From assembly GCA_021464415.1 (NCBI GenBank), contig CM038469.1:31068087-31132086 (forward strand): a stretch of DNA of 64,000 bases, read 5' to 3'. Both the position numbers and the translations under genes were made by a program. Under the pieces are notes generated by a model. It was not told the DNA's origin and made no database searches. It saw nothing but the letters and a program-made list of their open reading frames with translations. Shown here piece by piece: positions 37,336 through 48,660 of this stretch. This stretch comes from Lonicera japonica (lineage: Eukaryota > Streptophyta > Magnoliopsida > Dipsacales > Caprifoliaceae). How positions within the stretch are numbered: position 1 is the first letter of the stretch; each line of letters begins with the position of its first letter.

Positions 37336-37797
37336 TTCGTGTGGTTCCTTAGTCAAATTTGCTCAAGACAATATCACTATAGTTATTTTCGAGGCCAGGA
37401 AAAAGCAATCCTCGGTGAATATATGTTAATACCGATCATGCTTCAACTGGTTATTTATAAAACGAAGGTTTTTCAATATACTAGCTTATGTAGTGAGTTC
37501 TACGTACTTAAGCTCTTACAAAATTATTTAGTCAATCTTCTTTTAATAATAAGTTTTTCTTGTTTTGTTTTCCAGTATTTTGGTCTACAATCGTTAGATT
37601 TATTTCATGATTATAGTTCGAGTAATGATAAGAGACGTGTTAATCACAACTTTGAAATCATAATCACTATATCACTATGCTAATGCCACATCTAACCTTT
37701 AAGTTGAGTTTGATTTCGTAAATGTCTCAAAAAAAAGATCATGGTTTATAAAGAAAACGAAATGCGTGATAAGCACGATAAATACAAGAGAGAGAGA
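37336..37797. other. Spacer between the two divergent CACTA elements
   Basis: About 460 bp of AT-rich DNA with a 116-codon open frame of low complexity and no recognised domain. No CACTA terminus with the expected following motifs was found here. Confidence 0.4.
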
Positions 37798-38260
37798 GTC
37801 ACTTAGGAGACATACATTTAGTATGTCGCCTAAGTACTTGCTCAGGCAACAAATATTCTCCGTATGTCTCCTAAGATAGTCACTTAGGAGACATACATTT
37901 AGTTTGTTGCCTAAGTACATACTTAGGCGACATACAATTAACCTATGTCGCCTTAGTGCTTATCTTAAGAGACATACATATAATATGTCTCCTAAGAAAA
38001 TTACTTATGGGACACACAAAATTTATATATCGCCTAAGTAAGCCCACAAAAAAGTGTTGATGTGTCAGACATAACTTAGGAGAGATACAATTAAGATATG
38101 TCTCCTAAGTAAGTACTTAAGACATATACTTAGGAGACATATCTTAATTGTATGTTGCCTAAGTTATGTTTGACCACCGACACTTTTTTGTGGGGTTTGA
38201 TTGACTTATCTTAAGCGACATACTTAAGATAATATGTATCTTAAGAGCCTGTTCATCATC
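37798..38260. repeat. Left subterminal palindromic repeats of CACTA element 2
   Basis: At least eight copies of the 12-16 bp motif ACTTAGGAGACATAC and its inverse GTATGTCGCCTAAGT alternate here. Adjacent copies pair into short stem-loops. In CACTA elements such subterminal repeats bind the TnpA-type protein during transposition. Confidence 0.75.
38043..38194. repeat. Large imperfect hairpin in the subterminal region
   Basis: Arms 38043-38111 and 38127-38194 pair. The outer 15 bp (CCCACAAAAAAGTGT) is perfect; the inner segment, including CAATTAAGATATGTCTCCTA, is also perfect; a mismatched internal loop separates them. The central loop is about 15 nt. Confidence 0.8.
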
Positions 38261-38718
38261 AAAATAGCAGCAGCTCCTCCATTTTTAGGATTTAAGCTTT
38301 TGAAGTGATTTTGGCAATTTCAGGTTTCAAATCAACATTATTTCCCTCATCAAAGGCTTTGTTTGATCTATAGGTACGCTACTTATTATTCATATTAATT
38401 TTTAACTAATTTTTTTTATTTATATAAATGTTGAGATCAGTGTAAAAGATATTTGTTTGGTGTTGAAAATATCGTATTGTTGTTCGTTGTTGGCCTTATT
38501 TAATCACTAGGTCCATATTATTGTTTTTTTGCAAATTTTTATGTTTATTGTATAAATTTCTAGATTTTTAGTGTTAAAAAAAATATTAAATGTTTAAAAT
38601 AATATAAATGTTGAGATTAGTGTAAAAAATATATGTTTGGTATTGAAAATATAGCTATTATTATTGTTAGCTGTTGATAAATTTTGTGTTTATAATGTAA
38701 ATTTATAGATTTGTAATA

Positions 38719-41700
38719 TTGTTTTATGATATATATACGAAAATGAAAATGGATAAGAGTTTGATGAAATGCTCAAGAGGTTCTCCCCAATTCGTTATGG
38801 GGGTAATGGATTTCTTGTCGTTCGTACGAGAGAATGGTAATAATGCAATCGGATTGTATCCATGTCTTTGTAAAAGGTGTTTTAACATGGTTGCACGATT
38901 CAGCTTGGATGATAAATACAATCACTTGATCAATGACGGTATAATACCTTTGTATAGCGTATGGCACTTACACAGTGAAGTTTTAGACATGGCTTCAGCA
39001 TTGCACCGCATACTAAAAATAGAATAGAACAGGGCGTCTTCGAGTAACAATATCGATCCTTTGAGTAACCTGACTATGGCGTTTGTGCAAGATGCTTTTC
39101 CATTTCATGAGTCGTACGATCCCTCTGCCGATAACAATGTAGTTCATGTGGACCCTATTGCCAAAGAAAATATGTTACCATATCAGCATCTTTTAAATGA
39201 AACAATGATTCTACTATACAAAGATTATGAAAAAACTGTGTTGACCGCAATACTTAGAGCAATGCAGCTGAAACAGAGTTACAATATAGCAGACACAAGT
39301 TTCAACAAGTGGGTTGTAAAAGTGAATTATCTATTACCCAAAGAAAATAAATACCCCGAGTCATATATAGTTGTAAAAAAAACCTGAAGAAAATAGGCAT
39401 GGGCTATATGATCATCCTCGCATGTTACTATGGTTGCTCCTTGTTTTACAAAGAGTGTGCAGATCTGGATCAATGTGCTGTTTACGGTGAGCCGACATGA
39501 GAATAAGAAGATACAGGCGGTGGTAAACGGATTACCTAGAAGACTATTCAATACTTTCCTTTGACGCCAAGGTTGCAGCGTTTGTATATATCTGAACGAA
39601 CTGCAAAGAAAATGCGATGGCACGGGAAAAAATCCCAAACAGATCCTGGTTGCTCAAACACCCAGCGGATAGGAAAGCATGGAAGCATTTGACAGGATTT
39701 TATATATGTATATATATATATATATTTACAGGTTACATCCGCAATTTGCGTCGAACTTTAGAAACGTATGCCTCGCTCTAGCATCTGACGGGTTCAATCC
39801 CTATGGTTCTATGGTTGTTCCCTATAGCGATTGGCCTGTTATTGTGATGCCTTATAATTTGCCGCCACATTTGTGTATAAAGAATGAGTTTAACATGCTA
39901 ATGCTATTAATATTCGGCCCCAAGTCTCTAGAAAAGTGTGTCAATATATTTATGAGACCGGTGATCGATGAGCTTAAGATGTTATGGGAGACAGGGGTTT
40001 CAATTTGGGATTGATACGGTGAAGAGACATTCAACATGAGGGCAGCCGTAATGTGTACCATCAGCGACTTTCCAAGATTAAGGATGTTGGGAGGAATTCA
40101 AACGATATTGATATAGTGCACAATAATTTTAGGATGTCGTATCAGGCGCACGTATATGGCTACCCGAAGATCACCTTTATCGGACGCAACCGGCAACGTT
40201 TAATGGGAATAACTCGTTCAAGTGAGCCCCACTAACTCTGTCTGCGAGACAGGTGTGCGAAGCTACCAATAGACATACCTACCCTCAGCATTCTCTGTAT
40301 CCGCATAACAATTTCAGACAGGTACTCCTCTAATCGATTTTGTAATCTTATTTCAGTTGTATTGAGTTTGCATCCACCTTTTAGGGAGCTAAATCGAGAT
40401 TGTGTTAGACTCACGTTAGTATATTTTGGGAACGGTCTTACAGGACCTCATCGAGTGTGAGACATGCATTAGATGTTATGCACATCGAAAAGAATGATTG
40501 CGACAATGTATTTGGCATCGTTCTAGGCCTCGATGCAAAGACTAAAGAAGATGCAAAATCTCGCACAACTCTAAAGAAGATGGGCATACGCAGGCATCTT
40601 TGGGCAAAAACGTCGTCGAGCAAAATGACACTACCTCAGGCGGATTACACAGTTCGGCCTACGGATCAGAGGGAGGTATTTGATCATATTGCTGCTGTTA
40701 GGTATCCAAGAGGTTATGCAGGAAGCCTAAAGAATAAGGTCAAAGTCTCTGATAAAAAATTTTACGGATTGAAGACTCACGACTGTCATGTCATACTTCA
40801 GCGTGTTCTTCCAGTGGTTATCCGATTGTATTTGGGAAACCATGTCACTGACGCGCTAGTTGAACTATCCAGATTCTTCCAAATGATATGCACACCGGAG
40901 TTGACGAAATCGAACTTCTGTTGAATGCAGACCGATATTGTCATGATTCTATGCAAACTGAAGATGATCTTTCCGCCAGCTTTCTTTACCATTATGGTCC
41001 ATCTCTGCATCCACCTACCCAAACAGGTCCTGCTCACCGGACCCGGACATTTTACATGGATGTTTGCCATCGAAAGTTAGTACTGTACAATTTATACTAT
41101 ATAATTTGTCTATAATTGTCTATAGTTTGTCTATATAACTATACAATTTTATAGGCAGCTCAAAGAATTCAAGAAATATGTGGGAAACAAGCGTTACCCA
41201 GAGGGCTGTATCGCTGAGCGAAACATTATGCATGAGTGTGTGACTTATATCAATAATTATCTAGATGATCCTAATGCGAGTGACAAAGTCATCCCCAATG
41301 CACCGGTGTGATCTCAGATGTTGACAACCTCATGAAGCCTAGTGGTTGAGTCAGGACCACCGGTCTGACTAGAGCAGAAATTATAATAGCTCACTGGTGT
41401 GTGATTGAAAACTGTCCCGAAATAGAATGGTTCGTAAGCATTCACCACAGTTAATTTACAGAATTAGCTCCAAATGGGACTGACAAACAGCGTATTGAGT
41501 CGTTTCTTGGACATTTCCCTAACTAGGTAAATATCCAGCCTCTATTTACTTGTTATTGTCACATGCATATTACATTTAACTGATATTCCATATATATATT
41601 ATGCAGATGAACAATCTGCGAATTATAGGTGCTCCTAAATATAAACGAGAACTACAGATTCTAGCATTTATACTTGCACATTACACCGTTTATACTAGTT

Positions 41701-42104
41701 GGTACGACGAGTTTCCATTTATTCTTGCCAAGATGGCAAGACAAATGTTCTATATAGATGATCCGTTGTCTGGTGAGGGTTGAAAAATTGTCAACATGAT
41801 GTCTCACAGAGGTATGTACAGTGAAAGCAAACTTACAAGGGATGCAACCGTTGGTCCACAATATGAAGTAGACGAACCGTATAAAGAGCTTGATGTAATC
41901 TGTTTTCCAATATCTAGTTTATTTATCGACTTTAGTTCAGTACCGCGAATAGATATTCCCGACGACGACGACGACAATGACAATGACGATGACGAGGATG
42001 ATGATGATGAGGACTCTGACAATGCAGAAGAGTTTAACAATGATCTTTTAACCGACGATAAAGATGAGGATCAGGATCAGAGTGATGATGATAACTACAA
42101 TTGA
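38719..42104 (+). pseudogene. TNP2-type CACTA transposase gene, broken
   Basis: Domains appear in the normal order but in several frames. The transposase-associated N-terminal domain is at 38749-39000 (MDKSLMKCSRG, then IGLYPCLCKRCFNM). A linker at 39061-39480 contains KENKYPESY and CYYGCSLFYKE. The TNP2 core is at 39730-40060 (LASDGFNPYGSMVVPYSDWP, then PYNLPPHLCIK, ending MRAAVMCTISDFP). A DUF4218-like part follows at 40457-40920 (RHALDVMHIEKNDCDNV, then GLKTHDCHVILQRVLPV) and 41155-41310 (EFKKYVGNKRYPEGCIAE). A DUF4216-like end is at 41601-41820 (FPFILAKMARQMFYIDDPLS). A strongly acidic Asp/Glu tail (41960-42104) closes it. Numerous stops and frameshifts lie between, so it is dead. The encoded enzyme would cut and rejoin CACTA ends. 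Confidence 0.82.
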
Positions 42105-42148
42105 TGTTGTATTGTTATTATTTGTAATTCAATCGATCGGTTTCACTA

Positions 42149-42304
42149 TTGTTGTAAACGTTATTAATTAAGGCCTCGTTTGATTTGGGTATTAAAACTT
42201 GGGATGGGATTATTAATAACACTTTGTTTATAATACCTTGTTTAGTTCGCACAAATGTACTGTGATTACTAATACTTGGATTAACTTAATACCACTATTT
42301 GTGT

Positions 42305-42340
<36 letters not shown>

Positions 42341-42411
42341 AATAATAATAATAATAATAATAATAAAAATTAAATGAATTAATTAATTGTTACAAACGTT
42401 ATTAATTAAGG
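42149..42411. repeat. Direct repeat enclosing a partial MITE and (ACT)n(AAT)n microsatellite
   Basis: GTAAACGTTATTAATTAAGG at about 42153-42172 recurs almost identically ending at 42411. Between them is a segment starting GGCCTCGTTTGATTTGGG, like a Tourist-type MITE end, then a compound microsatellite of ACT and AAT triplets (about 42305-42365). This may be an old insertion or slippage duplication. Confidence 0.55.
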
Positions 42412-42829
42412 TCAAAGTCTATTGTAAAATAGTTAATTCTTTTATATAAACAAAGATATACCCATGCTATCCGGCACGATAAATTAAATAAGGACTAATA
42501 ATACGATAAAAAAGAGTAATGTGTGATGACTCTAAATCGACAACCTTAGGTTCAATATACCTTTATGTTAGAAAAACTAAAAGTAGATCGGATTGAACCG
42601 ACTTATTTTTAATTTTTTAAATAATCTTTTAATCATATTTTTGATTTTATTTTGATCTCGTCAAAATAAGTTTTTAACAAACTAAAGTCAAGGTCATATG
42701 TAAAAATAAGTATATTTTTAACCGTTAGATTCATATATTTTTTTTAAAAATATATTTGATCAAACATGATATTTTATAATATAGATTAAAAAAATTAATT
42801 TTAAAAACTAAAACTCTTAGGTGACATAC

Positions 42830-43085
42830 TAATATATGTATGTATCCTAAGTGTACTCTTAAGCAACACATATTAATTAGTATGTCACCTAAGATTTAAA
42901 AAAATTGAATTTTTTGCGAAAAAAAGAAGGAATTGAATTTTCTGCGAAAAAAAAGAAGGAATTGAATTTTCTGCGAAAAAAAAAGAGGCAATTTTTTTTT
43001 ACTTAGGCGACATAAATATTTATATATGTCGCCTAAGAGGTAATCTTAAGAGACATACAAAAATACTCTGTCGCCTAAGTGTGAT
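42830..43085. repeat. Internal block of CACTA subterminal motifs plus 30-bp tandem repeat
   Basis: Inverted motif pairs (CTTAGGTGACATACTAATAT with its inverse, and CTTAGGCGACATA with TATGTCGCCTAAG) flank three tandem copies of a unit containing GGAATTGAATTTTCTGCG followed by an A-run (about 42901-42995). The position between the transposase and the second gene suggests either a second promoter region or the end of another inserted CACTA copy. Confidence 0.65.
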
Positions 43086-44331
43086 ATAAATCCCCAATTC
43101 CTAGCTAGACCTAATTTTTCTCACTCACTCTTTCCCCTCTTTCCCCTCTTTCCCCTCTTCCATCTCCACGCTTCCCCTATTCCCCAGACACCATTGACCT
43201 AGTCTAATTTTTTCTCCTTTAGATTCCACTCTCCAGTCCTCATTCCTCCACACATCGCCGCCTTCTTCAATTCTTCCCCAAATCGTCTACACGAGTGAGC
43301 CTGTGAGCGAGAGTTCTTCCTTCTATCATTTCTAGTCTATCCGTGTCTCCGACAGACTGTGTTGCCTCCCCGCCCTGCTTCTTCGTTTCCTCAACCCTTC
43401 AATCTTAAAAGTAATACTCTCTCTTTCTCAAATTACAATAACTTTGATGCTATGTTTGTTGTTGTTTGAAAGGAGAAACCTTCTCCTAAACAAAAACTAA
43501 AACCAAACATAAAAACTCCCGCACAATGATTGAAATCCATATATTTGTTAACATAATTATTTATTTATAATAATAAAAAAAATCAAGTTAGGGATTTGGC
43601 GGAATTTGGTACTCTTGTTCCCGTTAATTAATAAGCAGAGAGAGAGATGATTGAAATCCAGCTGATTGATACATCCCCCTGAAAATAAGGTCTCTCTGGG
43701 TACTACTTGATTGGTTGAATTTTTTTTTTGAAATTTTGATTGGTTGAATTGAAAGCTCCTCTTATAAGTGTATACATATATAATATTTTTAAATAGGGAG
43801 ATCTTCCTCGGTGAAAATGGGTGGAATAGTTTCATTTTTTATGGGATACAAAAAATCCCACACGCTCTTGTGGAAAATCATTATATACACGTCTAAAAAT
43901 AAAAGTATCATTTTCTTTTCTTGGTGCTTCTAAAACTGCTAGTCTTATAGACTTAATTTTCTTAAAAAAAGAGAGTTTGAATAGCCCAATTTAAGATTGT
44001 CTCCCTTTCACTTTTTTTTTAAAAAAATAAAATAAAGACACAATAGAAGAGGGATTCATAATTAACCATGTGGAATATTTCAGTCTTACAGCCTGGGCTA
44101 ACTCGCGGATAAAAAAAATCTCTTAATATAGTTGGATCAGCAATACAAAACCTGTTTGAAATCATTATTTTCCACTTTCATTATTCTCACCCCTAATGAA
44201 TGGGTTGGCTTTGAACAAAGAATTGTGGAGTGTATGACCAAAATTTGGCATGTAAACCAAGGAAACATTGAACCTTAATGTCCAACCTTATGGATCTCAA
44301 ACTATACCTCATCCACAAAACAAAATAGAGG
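43086..44331. other. Spacer; candidate 5' leader of the second CACTA gene
   Basis: A C/T-rich stretch with a 9-bp tandem repeat (TTTCCCCTC, about 43130-43160) extends to about 43420 and resembles a plant promoter or leader. The remainder is AT-rich with no recognised coding pattern. Confidence 0.4.
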
Positions 44332-45667
44332 GTGAAACACATGACTTGCTTTGAATATCATAGAGGCGTCGTTACGGGAAAGAAGACGACGTCAATTGTT
44401 CGTTCCCTAGGGAGATCGGTGCTCAGCTACGACCCAAAGGTGCGGGGGATTCCTAATCAAGACCTTGAGGGGGGTAGTGTTGGACATAGGATCATGCGTG
44501 AGGGATCGAATCCCGATGACGTACCTTAACTATAGCAACATGCCTGCATAGTCGAGGATGATAGTGTTCAACCACTTATCAGTAAGTGCACTTTACTTTA
44601 CGGACATTCTTGTTAACTTTTTTTTCCTTACTTATCTTTTTTGATTTAGATTAATGTTTCTGCTGTTTTGTTTTGTAGGAGAGTTATATCATCAATCCCA
44701 ATGATGATAACCTTATTGAGTGGATCGAAACGAAGACTGCCGGGCATTTTCGACAATGGAAGCACGACTGCAAGCAAGAGTGGGATAAAGACAAGGATGG
44801 TCTCGTTCCGATCGAGTTTGCCCACCGTCCTGAACAATAGGAGTCCCTCTACGCCCACTTCAACTCTCAGTCCAATCAGGTATTTTCTTATGTTTTATTG
44901 AATTGAATTAAATTTACAATTGTTAGGATATGATTTTAACTTATATGTGTACTTAACTTATATGTGTACCAGGTATTACCCATGTAAGGGACATTTTAGA
45001 GAATAATTTTTTTTGGCAAATAATAACACGAGAGAGAGTGTACTTTTGAAAAAATAATAAATAAAATAAAAAAATTTGAAATTTGAATTTCAAATCTCCT
45101 AAACCCCCGGGAGATAAAAGAGAGTTAAGAAAATTAATAAATTTGTGTATATATGTAGAATTTATTTGATGTTTAATGATTTGACATCCTAAAAATATAT
45201 CTAAGGGTTGAAATTGTTTTTATTAATCATAAATAAATCTAAACTATTGATTAAGTTGAATAATATGGTAAAAAAAATGTTGACAAAAGCATGTCTTATA
45301 ATATAGATGTATATGTATCTTGCAGGAAAAAAGGGCAAAAATGTTTGAGGCCTAGAAGTTCGAAAAGAAAAAGGACCACACCGCTGGGAAGTTTCGTTCG
45401 CTTACTTGGTGAAGAAGCAAAGGATAAATGGCAAAGTGGCCCCTCACTTAGAGGCCTATATGGATGCCTATTCGGCGACCGATCCCAAGGGAACAGTAAA
45501 AACTTTTACACTTTACTTTTTGCTATTATTTAGTTATGCTTACTTTTTCTATATATGTACACTTTACTTTTGTATGTATCGATTTAGAAGAAAAAAGATA
45601 ATGTACCAGTGCTAGCTTGTATATCTCAATTTGTATGCATGCTTGTACATGGTTGCATATCTTGTGT

Positions 45668-45850
45668 AGGGGTGTCCACGGTTCGGTTACCGAAAAGACA
45701 TGTTCAGTTTTACAAAATTCAAAACCGCAACCGAATCGCTAAGGCTGGTTTACCGAAATTCAATTTTACCGACTTAGTCGATCGGTTCGATCAGTACGTG
45801 GTTATAACTGACCAATATAAATTACACCAAAACAGTAAAAACACATAACA
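45668..45850 (+). mobile_element. Possible one-ended hAT-like MITE fragment
   Basis: TAGGGGTGTCCACGGTTCGG followed by CGGT/ACCG-rich sequence resembles the end of common hAT-type MITEs. It lies in what would be an intron of the surrounding broken gene. No matching second end or target duplication was identified. Confidence 0.35.
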
Positions 45851-46271
45851 ATAAACTGTAAAAAGATGCTAACTGTGATTTTTCATGAGGTTTATTTATG
45901 AATTTTGTTTGATGTTGAGTTCAATTATTTCGATTTGGATTGTAATTTCAGTTTCAGTACTGATACATTCTCTTTTAACTTTTAACATGTACACTTTACT
46001 TATATGTTATTATTATTTGCAGGCGAGAATGAGAGCCTCCACCAATGAGGTTGTGGCGAAGATAATGACTGATCGGCCTGCAATCGAGGAAGGATTCGAG
46101 GGTTCGATCCAGCTCTGTGAGAATCCGCAAATGCAACCCCCAGGTCTCGATCTTGTGTTTAGGCTTCTGAAACGTCAGAACATATTTCGTCGTTCCATTT
46201 GCTTTTAGGTATTGATAATTCATATCGGGTACCCCTCTATCCTATTTCTAGATGCAATAGGTTTTATTCAT

Positions 46272-47654
46272 AGTCGCCAGTACGTTTTACGATAAAACGG
46301 ACAAAATAGTTATATAAGAAAAAATGGTACAGATAAGCCTTTCTTTACACGTTTGTCTACGAAACCAGGATTCTATAGGATTCGGGAACTATGTTTCGAA
46401 TTAGGAAGGTGTTAAGCACCCGTTCCACTCTTTCGGTCTCTAGTGGTCTTATTTGTTTATTTTATATTGAAAAACTTGGATGCTTTTACTGATAGTCTAC
46501 TATTTTTCGAATAAGAAACCCTAATTTTGGGGAACGGGAAAAAGGATAAATAAATCTTTGTGTTCTATGATCCGATGTTTTGGTCTTGAATATGCAGTAT
46601 AAATGACAAAGTTTATGTGTTTGAATTTTTAAAATAGAGATTCCGGCATTATTACCTTAAATAACAATGTCAATATTCTTGTTTTGATTACTTTGGAAAA
46701 AAATTCGAATCTTATCGGAACTAATTCAATATGGAATTTGAACTCATTGAAAGAAGTTTTATCGGATATATCACAGTCTATAGGAAGACGGAACATGACT
46801 AACATTAATTCCTAAATAAGTTTCATTGATCCAGGTTTTGAAAACTTAGTTTTGTCCGAAAGATTATGTACTTACTTTTCTGGGTTTTTTTACAAATGAT
46901 TTTATCAAGGTTTCTTGTTTAAAAAACGGTAGACTATTTGTAACTTGACAATAAATTTATTCAAATAAAATGTGGACAAAATAACAGAAACAAAATAAGT
47001 ACACAATTATCTAATTTTAAATACTACAAGAGATTTTTTTTACCTTCCCGACGAGAATAATAATAAGAGAGAAAATATAAAATGGCAGAGAAATCTCCGG
47101 CGATAATAAGCTTTTCCCTTTTCAGATATTTTTGAAAATTTGATTCCAAAAGTGAGACAAGCTAAGTGTCAAGAATAGATTTGAAATTCTTCAAAAATAA
47201 GACGATCGTAGAATATACTTGATAAAAGACCAGAAAATCAAATACAAAACTTAGGATTTTTAGATGCCAAGTTATTGTCTTGAACCCTTGGGGGTACTGG
47301 CCTATTTATAGTGCTGGGGGAGGATTGCCGAGCAACATTTTTCCAGAAAAGGCAAGTGTCGCGTCACATTTGGATTAATGTCGCGCGATAATTGGCTGAA
47401 GTGACTTTTCTGACAGACTGATTTGTCAGAAAGTGGTTGGTCTATGTTTGGAAAACTTGTCGCGGAATATAAGATAAATTATCGCACGACACATTGATTT
47501 GTTGTGCGATAATCTATCTTAAGAACATGTTTGTTTGGCCAACAAATCCCCTTGGAGCAGTTTTAGGTACTCGAGTGGACCACGGACTCCAAAAACCGTG
47601 CTTTTTCGATAGTCATTAGGGTTCTTGTGAGGGTCACGAATTTGGGTGTCTACA
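46272..47654 (-). mobile_element. Ogre/Tat-like LTR with adjoining primer-binding site, truncated element
   Basis: On the minus strand the segment begins TGTAGACACCCAAATTCG at 47654, a typical start of Tat/Ogre LTRs. It contains the characteristic GGGTGCTTAACACCTTCC stretch (46400-46420), and near its end is TGGCGACT (46279-46272), matching the primer-binding site used by this lineage. The internal retroviral genes are missing, so only the 5' LTR plus a few bases of leader remain. It interrupts the second CACTA gene. Lineage assignment is by pattern memory. Confidence 0.55.
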
Positions 47655-48000
47655 AGCTCCCTCTTGACGAAAAGATCCATATCATAGAGAGTGAGATTGG
47701 TTCTTCGAGAGAGATTAGGATCCAAGGCTTTGAGAGCTCTGTCGTCAAAGAGGCGAAGAAGAGCGGTCCCGTGGAATCGGTGCAAATAAACCTCTAGATG
47801 GCGGCACGGATTTCCCAATAAGATGCAAGGATCGCGGAGCTTAAAGCGCGACAAAAAAGCGAAGCTCAAGTCGATGGAAGCGCGACAGAAAGCAAGCGAT
47901 GAGGCAATGGAAGCGCGGGTACGAGATTTAGTATCGTCGATGATAGAGAATCTTCATACGGGTGGTGGTAGACCAAGAGAGGTTTAGTGATAGATTTGTT

Positions 48001-48394
48001 TATTTATAGACTATTTTGCATCTTTATATATAGACTTTTTTTTCTCTCTATTGCTAGACTTATGGTATTTTTATTCTATACTTGAATTTTGGCTTATAAT
48101 TAGACTCTTTATACATTTGAATTTTGGCTTGTAATTAAATTCTTTGTACATTTCAATTTTGGCCTGTAAATATTAGACTTTGTACATTTTAATTTTGCCG
48201 TGTTTTTGTGTGATTGAATTGTGAGTGTGAATGAATTGGTATTAAATTTATATTGTAGGTTGATTTGTAAAAAAAAATTATGATTGAATTGTGTGTGTGA
48301 ATGAATTGGTATCAAATTTATAATGCATATTGATTTGTATAAAAGTGCAGGTGTGGCTGTACAATAATACAGCCTGCTATGAAGCAGGTCTAGA
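48001..48394. other. 3' region of the second CACTA gene
   Basis: A/T-rich DNA with a short imperfect duplication: a block ending TGTGAATGAATTGGTAT and AAATTTATA occurs at about 48215 and 48285. No gene. Confidence 0.4.
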
Positions 48395-48400
48395 ACCTTT

Positions 48401-48500
48401 TAGGAGACATACAAATGAAAGTATGTCGTCTAAGTGTGTTTGGTCAAACACCTTTGACCAAACACACTTAGACGACATACTTTCATTTATATGTCTTATA
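48401..48500. repeat. Near-perfect 48-bp-arm hairpin in the CACTA subterminal region
   Basis: Arms 48401-48448 and 48453-48500 pair at 45 of 48 positions around a 4-nt CACC loop; the inner 35 bp is perfect. Each arm contains the CACTA subterminal motif (ATGTCGTCTAAG). A transcript would be a long double-stranded stem suited to small-RNA production. Confidence 0.92.
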
Positions 48501-48660
48501 AGTGATCATCAATACCTTTAACCAAACAGAGTTATGTGACATACATACATTTGTATGTCTCCTAAGATCACCACTTAAGCGACATACAAATAAAATATAT
48601 TGCTTAAGTGGTTGATTTAAGAGACATAGGCAATAGAGTATGTCTCCTAAGTCGTAAACT

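Larger units (their letters stand above)
44332..48000 (+). pseudogene. CACTA accessory gene (Transposase_24-like), broken and split by an LTR
   Basis: Exon-like pieces run in order. 44332-44529 is basic and unassigned. 44680-44880 reads DNLIEWIETKTAGHF, then HDCKQEWDKDKDG, with an in-frame stop before ESLYAHF. 45326-45495 contains EKRAKMFEA, a stop, then, after a frameshift, KVAPHLEAYMDAYSATDPKG. 46021-46205 reads RASTNEVVAKIMTDRPAIEE. Several pieces are bounded by GT/AG-like sites. An LTR occupies about 46272-47654. A coiled-coil-like tail (KSMEARQKASDEAMEARVRD) ends at a TAG near 47987. The order matches plant Ptta/En/Spm accessory proteins and parallels the minus-strand remnant at 30600-32236. 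Confidence 0.6.

Noticed and set aside
37658..37700. CACTATATCACTATGCTAATGCC as left terminus of CACTA element 2
   Set aside because: No subterminal motif follows for 130 bp and the sequence does not match the other termini beyond CACTAT.
47519..47869. 116-residue minus-strand open frame
   Set aside because: It overlaps the start of an Ogre/Tat-like LTR and the antisense of the CACTA accessory gene tail; no protein domain recognised.
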